DNA of 64,000 nt from a bacterium (GCA_905221205.1 CAJNCG010000002.1:62001-126000), one strand, 5' to 3'; positions 21,190 through 31,080 are shown, counted from the stretch's first letter. Made by a program: numbers and translations. Notes: generated by a model not told the origin, from the sequence alone.

Positions 21190-21949
21190 AAATAATAGAG
21201 GTTTTCAACTAGGGAATTTGCTCTATCTTCTCCTACAAGCACATAGAGATAGGATGATGGGCTATGAGGAAAGTTATGTCTTACGAACAGGATATTTTCA
21301 GTTTGCCCAAACCTTTTTTCCAAAAACCGCTGTCTTATTTTCAAAAGCAAATGGTATCGAATTAGAAGATTTCGGTTATTTTCAAGAGGCAGGTGTTGAC
21401 TATTCTTCAGAAGAATTGGACTCTTTTTGTAGAGAGTATTTGATTGAGCCAGTAGTAGCAGCTTCCGCTCAATTTGAAGAGAAAAATGTGACGATTGCTA
21501 TTAGGAGAACAGATTTTCTCAATGAACGAAATAGAAAAAATTACGGTTATAATTCTCAGTTGTATATCTGTTCTTGTTTAGACAAGATAGCAGACATTGA
21601 AGGGGCTGATTTTCAACATTTAACCATCCGAATTACTTCAGATGATGTTGCCTGGTGTCGCGAAGAATTGGTACCTTTTCTACATTCTCAGTACCATTTT
21701 GAAAATCCGATTATAGTTGAGGAACAGGATATTCAAGATAACTTTTTACAACTGTATAGCTGTAACAAGTATTTCATTTGCCCCAATTCGACCTATTGTT
21801 ACTGGGTAGGCTATATTTTAAGACTGACCAAGCCTTTTGTAAAAGTGTTTGTTCCTGATTTTAATACTCTGATCGAACAAAATGGAAAACAAATTGCGGA
21901 TACAAGAGAATGGGAAGTTGTCAGTGTTGACCGTACTGGCTTTGAGTAA
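21176..21949 (+). CDS. GT11-like glycosyltransferase (alpha-1,2-fucosyltransferase fold)
   Basis: The 257-aa protein has the three GT11 landmarks in order. AIRRTDF (residues 108-114) corresponds to the HXRRGDY donor motif, TSDDVAWCRE (154-163) to FSDD..WC, and PNSTYCYWVGYI (203-214) to the NSSFSWWAA loop. The HXRRGDY match lacks the Gly, so donor specificity may differ from GDP-fucose. The TTG start has AAGGAG upstream and overlaps the preceding gene by 14 bases. It probably adds a deoxysugar to a surface glycan or glycoprotein. Confidence 0.72.
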   Translation: MKIYENNRGFQLGNLLYLLLQAHRDRMMGYEESYVLRTGYFQFAQTFFPKTAVLFSKANGIELEDFGYFQEAGVDYSSEELDSFCREYLIEPVVAASAQFEEKNVTIAIRRTDFLNERNRKNYGYNSQLYICSCLDKIADIEGADFQHLTIRITSDDVAWCREELVPFLHSQYHFENPIIVEEQDIQDNFLQLYSCNKYFICPNSTYCYWVGYILRLTKPFVKVFVPDFNTLIEQNGKQIADTREWEVVSVDRTGFE

Positions 21950-21970
21950 AATGCGTTAAAGGAAAAATAA

Positions 21971-22966
21971 ATGAACTATAAAAATATCGTTGTGACTGGT
22001 GGAGCTGGTTTCATTGGTTCAAATTTTGTTCGATACCTAAAAGAGACTTATAAGGATATTCAGATTACAATTTTGGATAATTTGACTTACGCCTCTTCTC
22101 TGAAAACTATCGAAGATTTGCTGGATGACGGAGTAGCCTTCCATAAACTGGATATCGCAAATGAGTTGGAATTGAGCAAACATATCGATGAAGGAGTCGA
22201 TTTGATTGTTCATTTCGCAGCGGAATCTTTTAATGACAAGTCTTTGCACGATACATCTGTTTTTGTGAAGAGTAATATCGTTGGGACGCATAATCTTTTA
22301 GAGTTAGCTAGGAAGTATGATATCCGTTTCCACCATATCTCAACAGATGAAGTTTACGGGGATTTTCCATTAGAAAGTAAGGATAAATTTACTGAAAAAA
22401 CGCAGTACAATCCAAGTTCGCCCTATGCTGCTACAAAGGCTTCTGCGGATTTATTGGTCAAAGCTTGGGTTCGTTCTTTTGGAGTCAGGGCTACGATTTC
22501 CAATTGTTCAAACAATTATGGACCCTATCAAAATCCTGAGAAATTTATCCCAAGACAAATCACCAATCTTTTAACTGGTCAGCAGGCAGTCCTATATGGA
22601 GCAGGACTAAATATTCGTGACTGGATTCATGTCAAAGACCATTGTCGGGCTATTGACACCATTATTGATAAGGGTGTGATTGGTGAAACCTACTTGATTG
22701 GGGTAAATAATGAACGCACGAATATCGAAATTTTACAGAAAATCTTGTTGCAGTTAGGAAAATCTCAGGAAGATTTCAAGTATATAGCAGATAGACCAGG
22801 GCATGACCTTCGTTATGGAATTGATGCAAGTAAGTTATATGCTGAATTAGACTTTACGCCTCTCTACGTGGACTTTGATAAGGGGTTAAAAGAAGTGATC
22901 CGTTGGTATCAAGACCATGAAGATTGGTGGCAAGAGATGATTGCACAAAAGCAAGATGCTAAGTAA
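21971..22966 (+). CDS. RmlB-like NAD-dependent sugar-nucleotide 4,6-dehydratase
   Basis: This 331-aa extended SDR has GGAGFIG (10-16), the active-site Thr-Asp-Glu triad in STDEVYGD (T125, D126, E127) and YAATK (Y152, K156). The TDE triad is specific to 4,6-dehydratases as opposed to 4-epimerases, so the product should be an NDP-4-keto-6-deoxy-hexose. No rmlA or rmlD lies nearby; a nucleotidyltransferase elsewhere would have to supply the donor. It is in operon with the cupin/Rossmann fusion and the transferases. dTDP-glucose is the likeliest substrate. Confidence 0.82.
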   Translation: MNYKNIVVTGGAGFIGSNFVRYLKETYKDIQITILDNLTYASSLKTIEDLLDDGVAFHKLDIANELELSKHIDEGVDLIVHFAAESFNDKSLHDTSVFVKSNIVGTHNLLELARKYDIRFHHISTDEVYGDFPLESKDKFTEKTQYNPSSPYAATKASADLLVKAWVRSFGVRATISNCSNNYGPYQNPEKFIPRQITNLLTGQQAVLYGAGLNIRDWIHVKDHCRAIDTIIDKGVIGETYLIGVNNERTNIEILQKILLQLGKSQEDFKYIADRPGHDLRYGIDASKLYAELDFTPLYVDFDKGLKEVIRWYQDHEDWWQEMIAQKQDAK

Positions 22967-22997
22967 GAGTTTGTAAGAATGTTAGGAGAAGTTAAAT

Positions 22998-24584
22998 TTG
23001 GAGAATATAATTTTTTGTTCATCTCCCTTCCAGGTCTTGGTCGCTAGAGAAGTCGTTCAGATTGTTTCAGAAGACTTTATCGGGATTTATTTAAAGATGT
23101 CAAATGATGAGAGACAGACTTACTATGCTGAACGGATGGAGGAATTTTGTAAGGAAGTCCTTGTTTTAGAAGGAAAGAAAGTCTTCAATGATATTCAGGA
23201 GTTTTTTAAAGACAAGTCAATTCGTAATCTCTATTTAGCCAGTTTGGACAATCCTGTGGCTCTTAGTATCTTTAACCCTAGCACAATGAATTTGTATACC
23301 TTTGATGATGGTAGTACTTCCATTGTACCTCTCAATCTGTATACACAGAATCTTGAGAGGGTCATTCCCTATACAAATTTTACCTTGAAAGAAATCATGT
23401 CTTTGTCAAATAGACATTATACGGTATTTGAGGACTGTGTCCTTTTTCCAAAAGACAAGCAGGTTTTGTTAAAGCTTCACCTTGAACCAAGTCATTTTCA
23501 TAGGGCTAAAAATGGCAAGAAAATAAGTGTTTTTCTGGGGCAATTTCTAGGCTCTCTCCTTTATCAGGAAGATTTGGAACTTACTCGAAAATTGACTGCT
23601 AAAGTTTTAGATGAACAGAAGATTGATTACTACTATCCCCATCCTAGAGTACCTTTGAATCCCTATCAAGATAAATTGAAAGAAACAAGATTTTGCTTTG
23701 AAGAAGAAATCTATCTTTTGTTAGAAGAATATGAGTTCGTTGAGGTACATGGTTTTTACTCAACTTCGCTTTTGTTGGTTAAAAATATAGAGGGCGTATC
23801 GGTTCAAGGATATCGGACTTTTTTAACAACTCATGAATCAAATGTTTTTGCAAAACTAGGTGTGCCCTATCAAAATGTGTCCCAATCGGACACACCTGTT
23901 GATATTGTCATGCCTGTCTATAATGGCGCTGAAACCATTAGTCAAACGATTGACTCTGTTTTAAATCAAACCCATCAAGCCTTTCGTCTGCTAATTGTGG
24001 ATGATGGTTCGACAGATAATACAGAGGAGGTATGTAAGCCATATCTAGTAGACGAGCGAATACAGTATATCAGGGAAGGTCATAAAGGGATTTCAGAAAC
24101 CTTGAATCGTGGAGTCAGTTTGTCTCAAACGGCTTATGTAGCTAGACAAGATGCAGATGATGTATGGATGCCTTGGCATCTCGATTTTCTCTTGCAGGAG
24201 TTAGATAAAAATCCTCAATTAGATCTTATCGGGGCTAGAGTTGTCGCAGAAGAAGATGCTATAACAGATAAAATCAAACGGAATCAAACCCATCATTTAT
24301 CAGGGGAAAAATTGTGGTTAGAACTTGCTTATCAAAATGTCTTTAACCATTCAACCGTCATTTTTAAACGCTCTGCCTATGATGAAGCAGGAGGCTATGA
24401 TGCTAAGTGTGATGGGTTTGAAGATTGGCATTTGTGGTCTCGCATGGTCACAAAGGATAATGCCTTGGTTTTAAATGTCACAACGACCTACTATCGTTTA
24501 TCAGAACGTCATAAACGAGGGATGGCTTTCCGTGCAAGACTAGCAAGAAGTCGTGGATTAAGATTGGAAGATGTATTGGACTAA
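22998..24584 (+). CDS. Bifunctional glycosyltransferase: GT52-like N-terminus fused to GT2
   Basis: Residues 1 to ~295 resemble family GT52 (Lst-type sialyltransferases and relatives). They include SSPFQVLVAREV at the start, a DDG at 103-105, YYPHPR (212-217) and HGFYSTSLLLV (251-261), the last two matching the nucleotide-binding boxes of GT52. Residues ~300-525 are a GT-A GT2 transferase: VDIVMPVYNGAETI, DDGSTDN (335-341), RQDADD (383-388) and FEDWHLWSRM. One polypeptide could thus add two successive sugars. The TTG start has AGGAG 9 bases upstream. Sialic acid transfer is not proved; GT52 also covers glucose and galactose donors. Confidence 0.72.
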   Translation: MENIIFCSSPFQVLVAREVVQIVSEDFIGIYLKMSNDERQTYYAERMEEFCKEVLVLEGKKVFNDIQEFFKDKSIRNLYLASLDNPVALSIFNPSTMNLYTFDDGSTSIVPLNLYTQNLERVIPYTNFTLKEIMSLSNRHYTVFEDCVLFPKDKQVLLKLHLEPSHFHRAKNGKKISVFLGQFLGSLLYQEDLELTRKLTAKVLDEQKIDYYYPHPRVPLNPYQDKLKETRFCFEEEIYLLLEEYEFVEVHGFYSTSLLLVKNIEGVSVQGYRTFLTTHESNVFAKLGVPYQNVSQSDTPVDIVMPVYNGAETISQTIDSVLNQTHQAFRLLIVDDGSTDNTEEVCKPYLVDERIQYIREGHKGISETLNRGVSLSQTAYVARQDADDVWMPWHLDFLLQELDKNPQLDLIGARVVAEEDAITDKIKRNQTHHLSGEKLWLELAYQNVFNHSTVIFKRSAYDEAGGYDAKCDGFEDWHLWSRMVTKDNALVLNVTTTYYRLSERHKRGMAFRARLARSRGLRLEDVLD

Positions 24585-24587
24585 ACT

Positions 24588-25838
24588 ATGGTGAAAGTAT
24601 TTACAATAAAGGAAGGAGTTCCTATAAGCACTTATGGCTTTGAAAGAAGTCAATTGGCACGTCAAGAAATTTTTAAAAGTCTGCAAGTAGAGCAAGAAAT
24701 TGTTTTAACAAATCTGGATAATTTTGTACCGAATTTTGTCGAAACATTGGAAAAACTGGGTTTTGAAAACGTCTATCATGTTATTTTTGATCAATCCGAT
24801 TTGGCTAGACAAAAACCGAGTGTAGAGAAAGCATTTGTTCAGGGACTAGCTAATATCAGTGAAGTCGAGTACACAAAAGATGGATATGTAGGTCTTGTTC
24901 ACTATCAAAATGGAGATGTAGAATGCTATACCTCTCAATTACTGTATCGTTTCCAATATCAAGAAAATCTCTTTACTCTTTTTGACAGTAAAGGGGAGTT
25001 GCTGAAGGGGGATGTGAGTGAAAATTACCATTCTTACCAAAACCTAAGAAGTGGGGAAACATACACCCAATGGCAGCTAGTTAGTCTCTATCTAGCGAAC
25101 AATTCTACAGTGGAAGATTGCTTTATCATTGATATGGTTAATGAATATCCTCTTCAATTAAGAAAGTTTTTCCAAAATACGGGAAGAAAGCTATTTGCTT
25201 ATACCCATTACAACATTTTAGACCCGATGATGAAGTTTGTCTTACAAGGGTGGTGCCAAAATATCGTTGCAAGTCCAGTTTTGGAGCAACTGATAGGGAA
25301 AGAAAAGGTTCGCTTTTTACCTCCAATGTTTGTGGATGGAGTTTTGGAAAAAGAATATGCAAGAGTCACCGATTGGTGTATCGTTGGCAATATGACGATG
25401 ATCAAACGGTGTGCCTGGGCGATTGAGGCCTTTCGACAAGTGCCAGATAGTCAGTTGACGATTTATGGCAATTTGCCAGATGGTTATAGCCAGAAAGACT
25501 TGCCGTCAAATGTCCATTATGCAGGTTTTCTAGAAGAGGTTTCTTATGAGAAGCACCAAGGCTATCTCTCCTGTTCTATGAGTGAATGTTTTGCCAATTC
25601 GGCTGTAGAAGCATCTGCCAAGGGTTTGGTCTGTCTCTTGTCTGATACAGATTTAGCTCATAGGTACTATAAGAGCCAATCTAAAGGTGTCACAACATTT
25701 GCTGACATTGGAGAATTAATCTTGTGGCTCAATGCTTATCAAAAAGAAGGTCATTACGTATCAGCAACCTTTGCTAAGGCCTATCAAAAAAGGGAAATTA
25801 TAGATATGTATAAGTATGTGTTATCGTTAGAAATATAA
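24588..25838 (+). CDS. GT-B type glycosyltransferase (GT4-like)
   Basis: The 416-aa protein has a variable N-terminal half and a C-terminal half with CIVGNMTMIKRCAWAIEAF, LTIYGNLPDG, VHYAGFLEEVSYEKHQGYLSCSMSECFANSAVEASAKGL and LLSDTDLAHRY. These correspond to the donor-binding domain and EX7E-like motif of GT4 enzymes such as the GtfA/poly-glycan type. It begins 3 bases after the previous stop, as the last transferase in the operon, 102 bases before the adhesin gene. It may modify that adhesin or a capsule-like glycan; the sequence does not decide. Confidence 0.7.
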   Translation: MVKVFTIKEGVPISTYGFERSQLARQEIFKSLQVEQEIVLTNLDNFVPNFVETLEKLGFENVYHVIFDQSDLARQKPSVEKAFVQGLANISEVEYTKDGYVGLVHYQNGDVECYTSQLLYRFQYQENLFTLFDSKGELLKGDVSENYHSYQNLRSGETYTQWQLVSLYLANNSTVEDCFIIDMVNEYPLQLRKFFQNTGRKLFAYTHYNILDPMMKFVLQGWCQNIVASPVLEQLIGKEKVRFLPPMFVDGVLEKEYARVTDWCIVGNMTMIKRCAWAIEAFRQVPDSQLTIYGNLPDGYSQKDLPSNVHYAGFLEEVSYEKHQGYLSCSMSECFANSAVEASAKGLVCLLSDTDLAHRYYKSQSKGVTTFADIGELILWLNAYQKEGHYVSATFAKAYQKREIIDMYKYVLSLEI

Positions 25839-25940
25839 TATAATTGAAAGCGTAAAACTTTCTTAGTTTTATAGTCCTTATCGCACATTTTACAGATTCA
25901 AAATATAAAAAACAATGAAATTTTAGGAAGGTCATGTTTT

Positions 25941-28900
25941 ATGTTTCATACTGATAGACAGGAGAAATTTTCTCTTCGTAAGTATAAAGATGGTCGAACA
26001 GATTCCAAGTTAATCGGAGCAACGATTTTGGCCACAGGTGTCGCTTTAGCAGTTGGTACAAGTCCAGTAGCTGCTGCTGTTACTTCTAATGGTACAGATA
26101 CGGCTACAATGGTGACCGATACATCGAAAGTAGCTTCAACATCAGCCACAACTTTTACAGACGATCAAGACGCGTCTAAAACTGTAAAAGTTGATGCAGT
26201 ATTAGAAAAAGGTACTGCTGAACCGACAAAAGCCAACAGCAATACAGGCGATGCTGATGGAACGGATACGTTAAATGTTAAATCAGAAGCAACTGTCAAT
26301 TATAAACTTGATTCTGATAAGTCATTACTAAAATCAGAAACAGTAGAGGCTGGAACAGGTACAGTTACAACTCCATATGATAAAAAAGGTCTTGCTTACG
26401 ATACAGATGGTAAAGACTACCGTGAATCAACTGTGACTCAACCAGGAACTGTTGTCTCAAAAGATACCGGTAAAAAAGACACAGTAGAAGCCAATGGTAA
26501 AGTTTATGAGTATGCTGGAAAATCTGAAGTAGAAGGTGCTGATAAACTTACTTATGACAAAACACGTTTTAACAATATCGAAGCAGCAGTCTCTCCAGAA
26601 GGAATGCATAACAAACTGGGTGAGATTGACTATACCAAAACAAAAGGTAAAGTCTACTTAGTTGAAGAAACAGCAGATGGTCAATACGGTAAGTATGTTG
26701 TAGCAGATGGTGGCGTAACTAGCGATGAAGATGCAGTTGCAAAATGGAAAGATGGTCAAGCTAATGCTAAAGAGTTTACGAAAGAAAATGTAACACTCCA
26801 AGAAGGGGATACAGTTCTTGTTCTTGATAAAGACACGTATGCAGTGGGGCAAGGAAAGGTTATTACAAAAACTAAAAAAGGAACAACTTCCTTTTCGGCT
26901 CTTAGTGTACCAGATGAAAAGGAATTAAAATTCAGAAGAGAAAGTTTTTCAAGCCATATCACAACAGATGTAACTTTTGATACACCAATTTCTCCAGCTA
27001 ACCGTTATTTGAAGCCTGGTACTGACGGGATTTATGGAACAGCTGATGATGTTGAAGTGAGAGCGAGTGAGGATCCAACCTATGCTTTAATGGCTTTTAA
27101 CGGTGGATATGACGGTTCACAGGTTGAAAATGTAGCAACAGGTGAGGTGTATAGTTATAATCACAAAATAGATAGAGATAGGCTCAATAAATCCTTAAAA
27201 GATGTATTAAAAGATTATACGATTGCCAATTATAAAGCTTTAGACTTTTTGGAAGGAAAAGCAACAGATGCAACTGAAATAGAAAATATAAAAGCAGCTA
27301 GAGCACGCTTGGATGCACACTTAAAAAAACTAGAGGATGACATTCAATCTGGAAAACTAGAAATGGGACTTTTAAAACATGCTCCAGGAGAGACTTCTTA
27401 TAATGAAGGAAGAGTTGTACTGCATACTCCTATAGATCCAATTTCGGGATTTCCTGATGCTACTAAACTTGATGAAGCATTAGCAAGCTTCCCTAAAATC
27501 ATTGGGGAATTGACAGTAAGTGCTGGAAATCCTACAGAAACTAGTGAACTGAATGGTAGTACCTATAGAAAAATTGTTTCAACTACAGAGTATAAATATA
27601 CTCCTGAAGGTTCAAATGCTTTTATCGATGTAGAAACGACTAAAAAAATTAAAGAGTATACTGTCTATAGTGGTAAGCCAGATGTAGATATTCAATTAGA
27701 GGAAACTGAACCTGATAAAGAAACGACTGTAACTACTTTAGTTAACAAAGGTAAAGTTGAAATTACTGCGGATGGTACAGTAACAGTTACAGGAGATGCT
27801 AAAGTCACAGATGAAAAGTATATTCCAACAGAAACTGTTGCTGAAAATAAATACATCATTAGTGGTGACAATGGTACAAGAACACGTACAGAAACAACTG
27901 AATCAGCAACTTACACTAAAAAAGAAATCATCACTCCAATCCGTGCTTACAAAGTAATGGGGGAAGAAAAACCAGTTGTCACTCACTACTACAACTTAAA
28001 AATCACAAAAGAAGAAGCGGGAACTGCAACAGCTACTAAACAAGGTAGCGTCATTATTAAGTACGTCACAACTGATGGAAAACAATTAAAATCAGAAACT
28101 GACAAAGACAACGTAACACTTGAAACAAAAACAATCGTAAGCCTATATTCAGGTGAAACAAAAGTTGATGAACGTACTGATATCGCAACTGTAGAACAAA
28201 ACTACGATACAACTCCCAAACAATACCCAACTTTAGTGGATGCTGATACTGGATTTACCTATGAGTATGTAGGTCTAAAACAAGGTTCTCCAGCTGCTAG
28301 CGGTAAAGTAGTAGAAGGAACAACAGAAGTTGTTTATGAATACCGTCTAGTAAGCGAAGAAGAAAAAACTCCGTCTAAATCAGAAGTAACGAAAACAGGT
28401 TCTGTTGATGTTAAACACGTTGTGATCAACGAAGATGGAACGTTAAAAACATTAAAAGAAACAGAAGTGGTGAAAAACAATGTTCCGTTAGAGTATGAAG
28501 ATACGTACGTAACTTACTCAAAAGGTGTAAAAGTATCTGAACGTAAAGAAAAACGCACCGTTACAGAAACATATGACACTACAGATAAACAATACCCAAC
28601 TCTAAAAGACGAAGCTACAGGTTTAGTTTATAAATATGTAGGGCAAACATCTGATTCAGCTCCAGCAACAGGGGACGTAACTGAAGGTGAAAAACACGTT
28701 ATCTACAGCTATACTCTAGATAAACAAGAGGAAACAACACCAACAGTAACTGAAACGAAAGGCTCAGTAGTTGTTAAGTATGTTGATGCTGATGGTAATG
28801 AAATCAAAGATGCTACAAATGTAGTAACAGATGCAGTTGTTAAAACAACGAAAACATACGCTACTAAATCAGGTGATGTTGTATTATCAACACGTGATGA

Positions 28901-30989
28901 AGTAACAGAAAATGATGTAAACTACAATACTGTTGAAAAGAAAGTTGATACAATCACTAAAGATGGTAAAAAATATGTCTTCCGTGGTGTATATGCAGTT
29001 TCGGACAAATTCAACAATACAATTGAAGAAACAGGTAAGGTGAAAGAAGGAACTACAACAATTGTATACCAATACGATTATGTGATTCCGGTAGACCCAA
29101 CTAAGCCTAACGAAGGAGAGAATACACCTCCAAAATCAGAGGACAAGATTCCTAATGACCCACAAAACCGTTCATACAAAGATTTAGGTCTATTAAAAGA
29201 AGTGAAACGTAATATCACTTATGTTTATGAAAATGGACCAAAAGCAGGGCAAGAAGCAAGTGCGCCTGTTAACCAAAATGCACGCTTCACAAGAACTGCA
29301 GAAATCAACAGTAGAACTGGTGAAGTGGTGTACACTACAGATTGGACTCCAACGCAAAAACTTGCTGAAGTAGTATCACCGAAAATCGATAAATATGCAG
29401 TTGATAAAGAGAAAGTAGCGGAATTACCTGTAACGCACGAATCTGAAGATAGTATCGAAATTGTTAAATACCGTGAAAATCCTGAAATTATCGAACACGA
29501 TGCAGCAAAAGACAAAAAAGGTTCTGTAGTTGTTAAGTATGTAGACGCTCAAGGAAATGAAATCAGTGAAGCGGTAACTGTTAAAGATAATGCAGTAGTA
29601 GAAAAAGCTACGACAAAAGTCTATTCAGATCGTGAAGAAACTACTTATACACCAACAAATGAAGAATACAGCACGGTAGAAAGTCGTAAAGACGTTATCG
29701 AATCTAACGGTAAGAAATATAAATACAGTGGTATTTACCAAGTTTCTGATAAATACAATAACGTATTAGAAGAAACTGGTAAGGTAAAAGAAGGGACTAC
29801 GACAGTTGTATACCAATATGACTACATTATCCCAGTGGATCCGACAAAGCCTAACGATGGTGATCAAAATCCTCCAAAACCAGAGGATAAAATTCCTAAT
29901 GATCCAAAAGGTCGTACCTACAAAGACCTAGGTCTACTAACAGAAGTGAAACGTAACATCACTTATGTGTATGAAAATGGACCAAAAGCAGGTCAAGAAG
30001 CAAGTGCACCAGTTGAACAAAAAGCTCGCTTCACAAGAACTGCAGAAATCAACAGTAGAACTGGTGAAGTGACGTACACAACAGATTGGACTCCAGAACA
30101 AAAACTTGTTGAAGTAGTATCACCAGAAATCAAAGATTACACTGTAGACAAAGCTAAGGTAGATGAATTAGCTGTAACACATGAATCAAAAGATTCAGCA
30201 GTTGTTGTTAAGTATTCTCAAGTTTCATCAGTAAGCAAACGTGATTACGCAAAAGATAAAAAAGGAACAGTTATTGTTAAATTCGTAGATAGTAATGAAA
30301 ACTTCCTTGCGGATGATGTAGTTGCTAAGAACAATGTCATTGTAGCTGAAGCGACAACTATAACTACTGGTGATAAAGAAGAAACAACTTACAAAGCAAC
30401 TGGTGAAGAATATGCGGTGACACCACCAGAAATAATTGAAGTAGATGGAGTTACATTCCGATTGAGACGTGTCCTTCCAGCAGGTGATAAGTTTAAAAAT
30501 ACTGTGGAAGAAAAAGGATTGGTTAAAGAAGGTGTTACTACTATTGTTTACCAATATGTAATGCAAATTGATGCTCCTAAAGTGGAAGTGCCAGAATTTG
30601 ATGGTGGAGTAGTTCCGTTAGATCCTCCAGTTGTAGAAATTCCAGAGTTGAAGATTCCTGAAGAACCAAAACCTCAGCCAAATCCAACTCCGACTCCAAC
30701 TCCGGAGCCAAATCCTGCACCTACACCACAACCAGCTCCAACACCTCAACGAAACGAGACTCCAAAACCACCTGTACCTGTGGCAGAAGATTCGGGAACA
30801 CCGGAAGTTCCGAATAGACCAGTACCTTCAAATTACAATCCAGATGGAAACACTTACCCAGCTCCATCAACTGAGGTAGCTCAATTGCCAAATACTGGTA
30901 CGGAATCGAACGCAGCTTTGGCAGCATTCGGATTTGTTGGAATTCTGAGTGGTCTAAGTATCGTTCTTCGTAAGAAGGATAGTGAGTAA
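25941..30989 (+). CDS. Large LPXTG cell-wall adhesin with MucBP-like and Mub-B2-like repeats
   Basis: The 1682-aa surface protein has a YSIRK-like signal (KFSLRKYKDG...LATGVALA). Residues ~50-110 are Thr/Ser/Asp-rich, and the middle is unassigned (~110-690). MucBP-type strands (GSVVVKYVDADGNEI) begin near residues 700, 820, 940, 1193 and 1441. Mub-B2-type modules (KRNITYVYENG...FTRTAEINSRTGEV) lie near 1089 and 1336. A Pro-rich wall-spanning stretch (~1570-1640) leads to LPNTG near 1649, a hydrophobic helix and RKKDSE. Sortase A would anchor it. Mucin or host-glycan binding is inferred from the repeats. It directly follows the glycosyltransferase genes, suggesting glycosylation or shared regulation. 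Confidence 0.88.
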   Translation: MFHTDRQEKFSLRKYKDGRTDSKLIGATILATGVALAVGTSPVAAAVTSNGTDTATMVTDTSKVASTSATTFTDDQDASKTVKVDAVLEKGTAEPTKANSNTGDADGTDTLNVKSEATVNYKLDSDKSLLKSETVEAGTGTVTTPYDKKGLAYDTDGKDYRESTVTQPGTVVSKDTGKKDTVEANGKVYEYAGKSEVEGADKLTYDKTRFNNIEAAVSPEGMHNKLGEIDYTKTKGKVYLVEETADGQYGKYVVADGGVTSDEDAVAKWKDGQANAKEFTKENVTLQEGDTVLVLDKDTYAVGQGKVITKTKKGTTSFSALSVPDEKELKFRRESFSSHITTDVTFDTPISPANRYLKPGTDGIYGTADDVEVRASEDPTYALMAFNGGYDGSQVENVATGEVYSYNHKIDRDRLNKSLKDVLKDYTIANYKALDFLEGKATDATEIENIKAARARLDAHLKKLEDDIQSGKLEMGLLKHAPGETSYNEGRVVLHTPIDPISGFPDATKLDEALASFPKIIGELTVSAGNPTETSELNGSTYRKIVSTTEYKYTPEGSNAFIDVETTKKIKEYTVYSGKPDVDIQLEETEPDKETTVTTLVNKGKVEITADGTVTVTGDAKVTDEKYIPTETVAENKYIISGDNGTRTRTETTESATYTKKEIITPIRAYKVMGEEKPVVTHYYNLKITKEEAGTATATKQGSVIIKYVTTDGKQLKSETDKDNVTLETKTIVSLYSGETKVDERTDIATVEQNYDTTPKQYPTLVDADTGFTYEYVGLKQGSPAASGKVVEGTTEVVYEYRLVSEEEKTPSKSEVTKTGSVDVKHVVINEDGTLKTLKETEVVKNNVPLEYEDTYVTYSKGVKVSERKEKRTVTETYDTTDKQYPTLKDEATGLVYKYVGQTSDSAPATGDVTEGEKHVIYSYTLDKQEETTPTVTETKGSVVVKYVDADGNEIKDATNVVTDAVVKTTKTYATKSGDVVLSTRDEVTENDVNYNTVEKKVDTITKDGKKYVFRGVYAVSDKFNNTIEETGKVKEGTTTIVYQYDYVIPVDPTKPNEGENTPPKSEDKIPNDPQNRSYKDLGLLKEVKRNITYVYENGPKAGQEASAPVNQNARFTRTAEINSRTGEVVYTTDWTPTQKLAEVVSPKIDKYAVDKEKVAELPVTHESEDSIEIVKYRENPEIIEHDAAKDKKGSVVVKYVDAQGNEISEAVTVKDNAVVEKATTKVYSDREETTYTPTNEEYSTVESRKDVIESNGKKYKYSGIYQVSDKYNNVLEETGKVKEGTTTVVYQYDYIIPVDPTKPNDGDQNPPKPEDKIPNDPKGRTYKDLGLLTEVKRNITYVYENGPKAGQEASAPVEQKARFTRTAEINSRTGEVTYTTDWTPEQKLVEVVSPEIKDYTVDKAKVDELAVTHESKDSAVVVKYSQVSSVSKRDYAKDKKGTVIVKFVDSNENFLADDVVAKNNVIVAEATTITTGDKEETTYKATGEEYAVTPPEIIEVDGVTFRLRRVLPAGDKFKNTVEEKGLVKEGVTTIVYQYVMQIDAPKVEVPEFDGGVVPLDPPVVEIPELKIPEEPKPQPNPTPTPTPEPNPAPTPQPAPTPQRNETPKPPVPVAEDSGTPEVPNRPVPSNYNPDGNTYPAPSTEVAQLPNTGTESNAALAAFGFVGILSGLSIVLRKKDSE
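28758..29516 (+). repeat. Adhesin tandem repeat, unit 1 (~0.76 kb)
   Basis: It encodes one MucBP-like module plus one Mub-B2-like module. The stretch from 29206 to about 29400 is nearly identical to 29946-30140, so the copies are recent or homogenised. Confidence 0.8.
29517..30260 (+). repeat. Adhesin tandem repeat, unit 2 (~0.74 kb)
   Basis: It has the same module order as unit 1, including the linker DPTKPN and PEDKIPNDP. A third, partial unit starts at 30261 with GTVIVKFVD and lacks the B2 part. Confidence 0.8.
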
Positions 30990-31050
30990 AATTTTAATGA
31001 GTTTCTAGTTATAAATTCTAGACCTCTTGAGTGAGGTAAGGTATGTATTT

Positions 31051-31080
31051 GGAGAAGACTTAGGTCTTCTCCATTTTATA
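31051..31080 (+). terminator. Terminator of the adhesin gene
   Basis: GGAGAAGAC, loop TTAG, GTCTTCTCC, then ATTTTATA: a perfect 9-bp stem. Confidence 0.85.

Noticed and set aside
25839..25940. Search for a separate promoter or small gene before the adhesin
   Set aside because: The 102-base gap is AT-rich but shows no clear -35/-10 pair or ribosome-site-backed short ORF.
28758..30260. Long direct repeats that could suggest an array or integrated duplication
   Set aside because: They are in-frame protein modules of the adhesin, too long and too regular in coding sense to be CRISPR or an IS.
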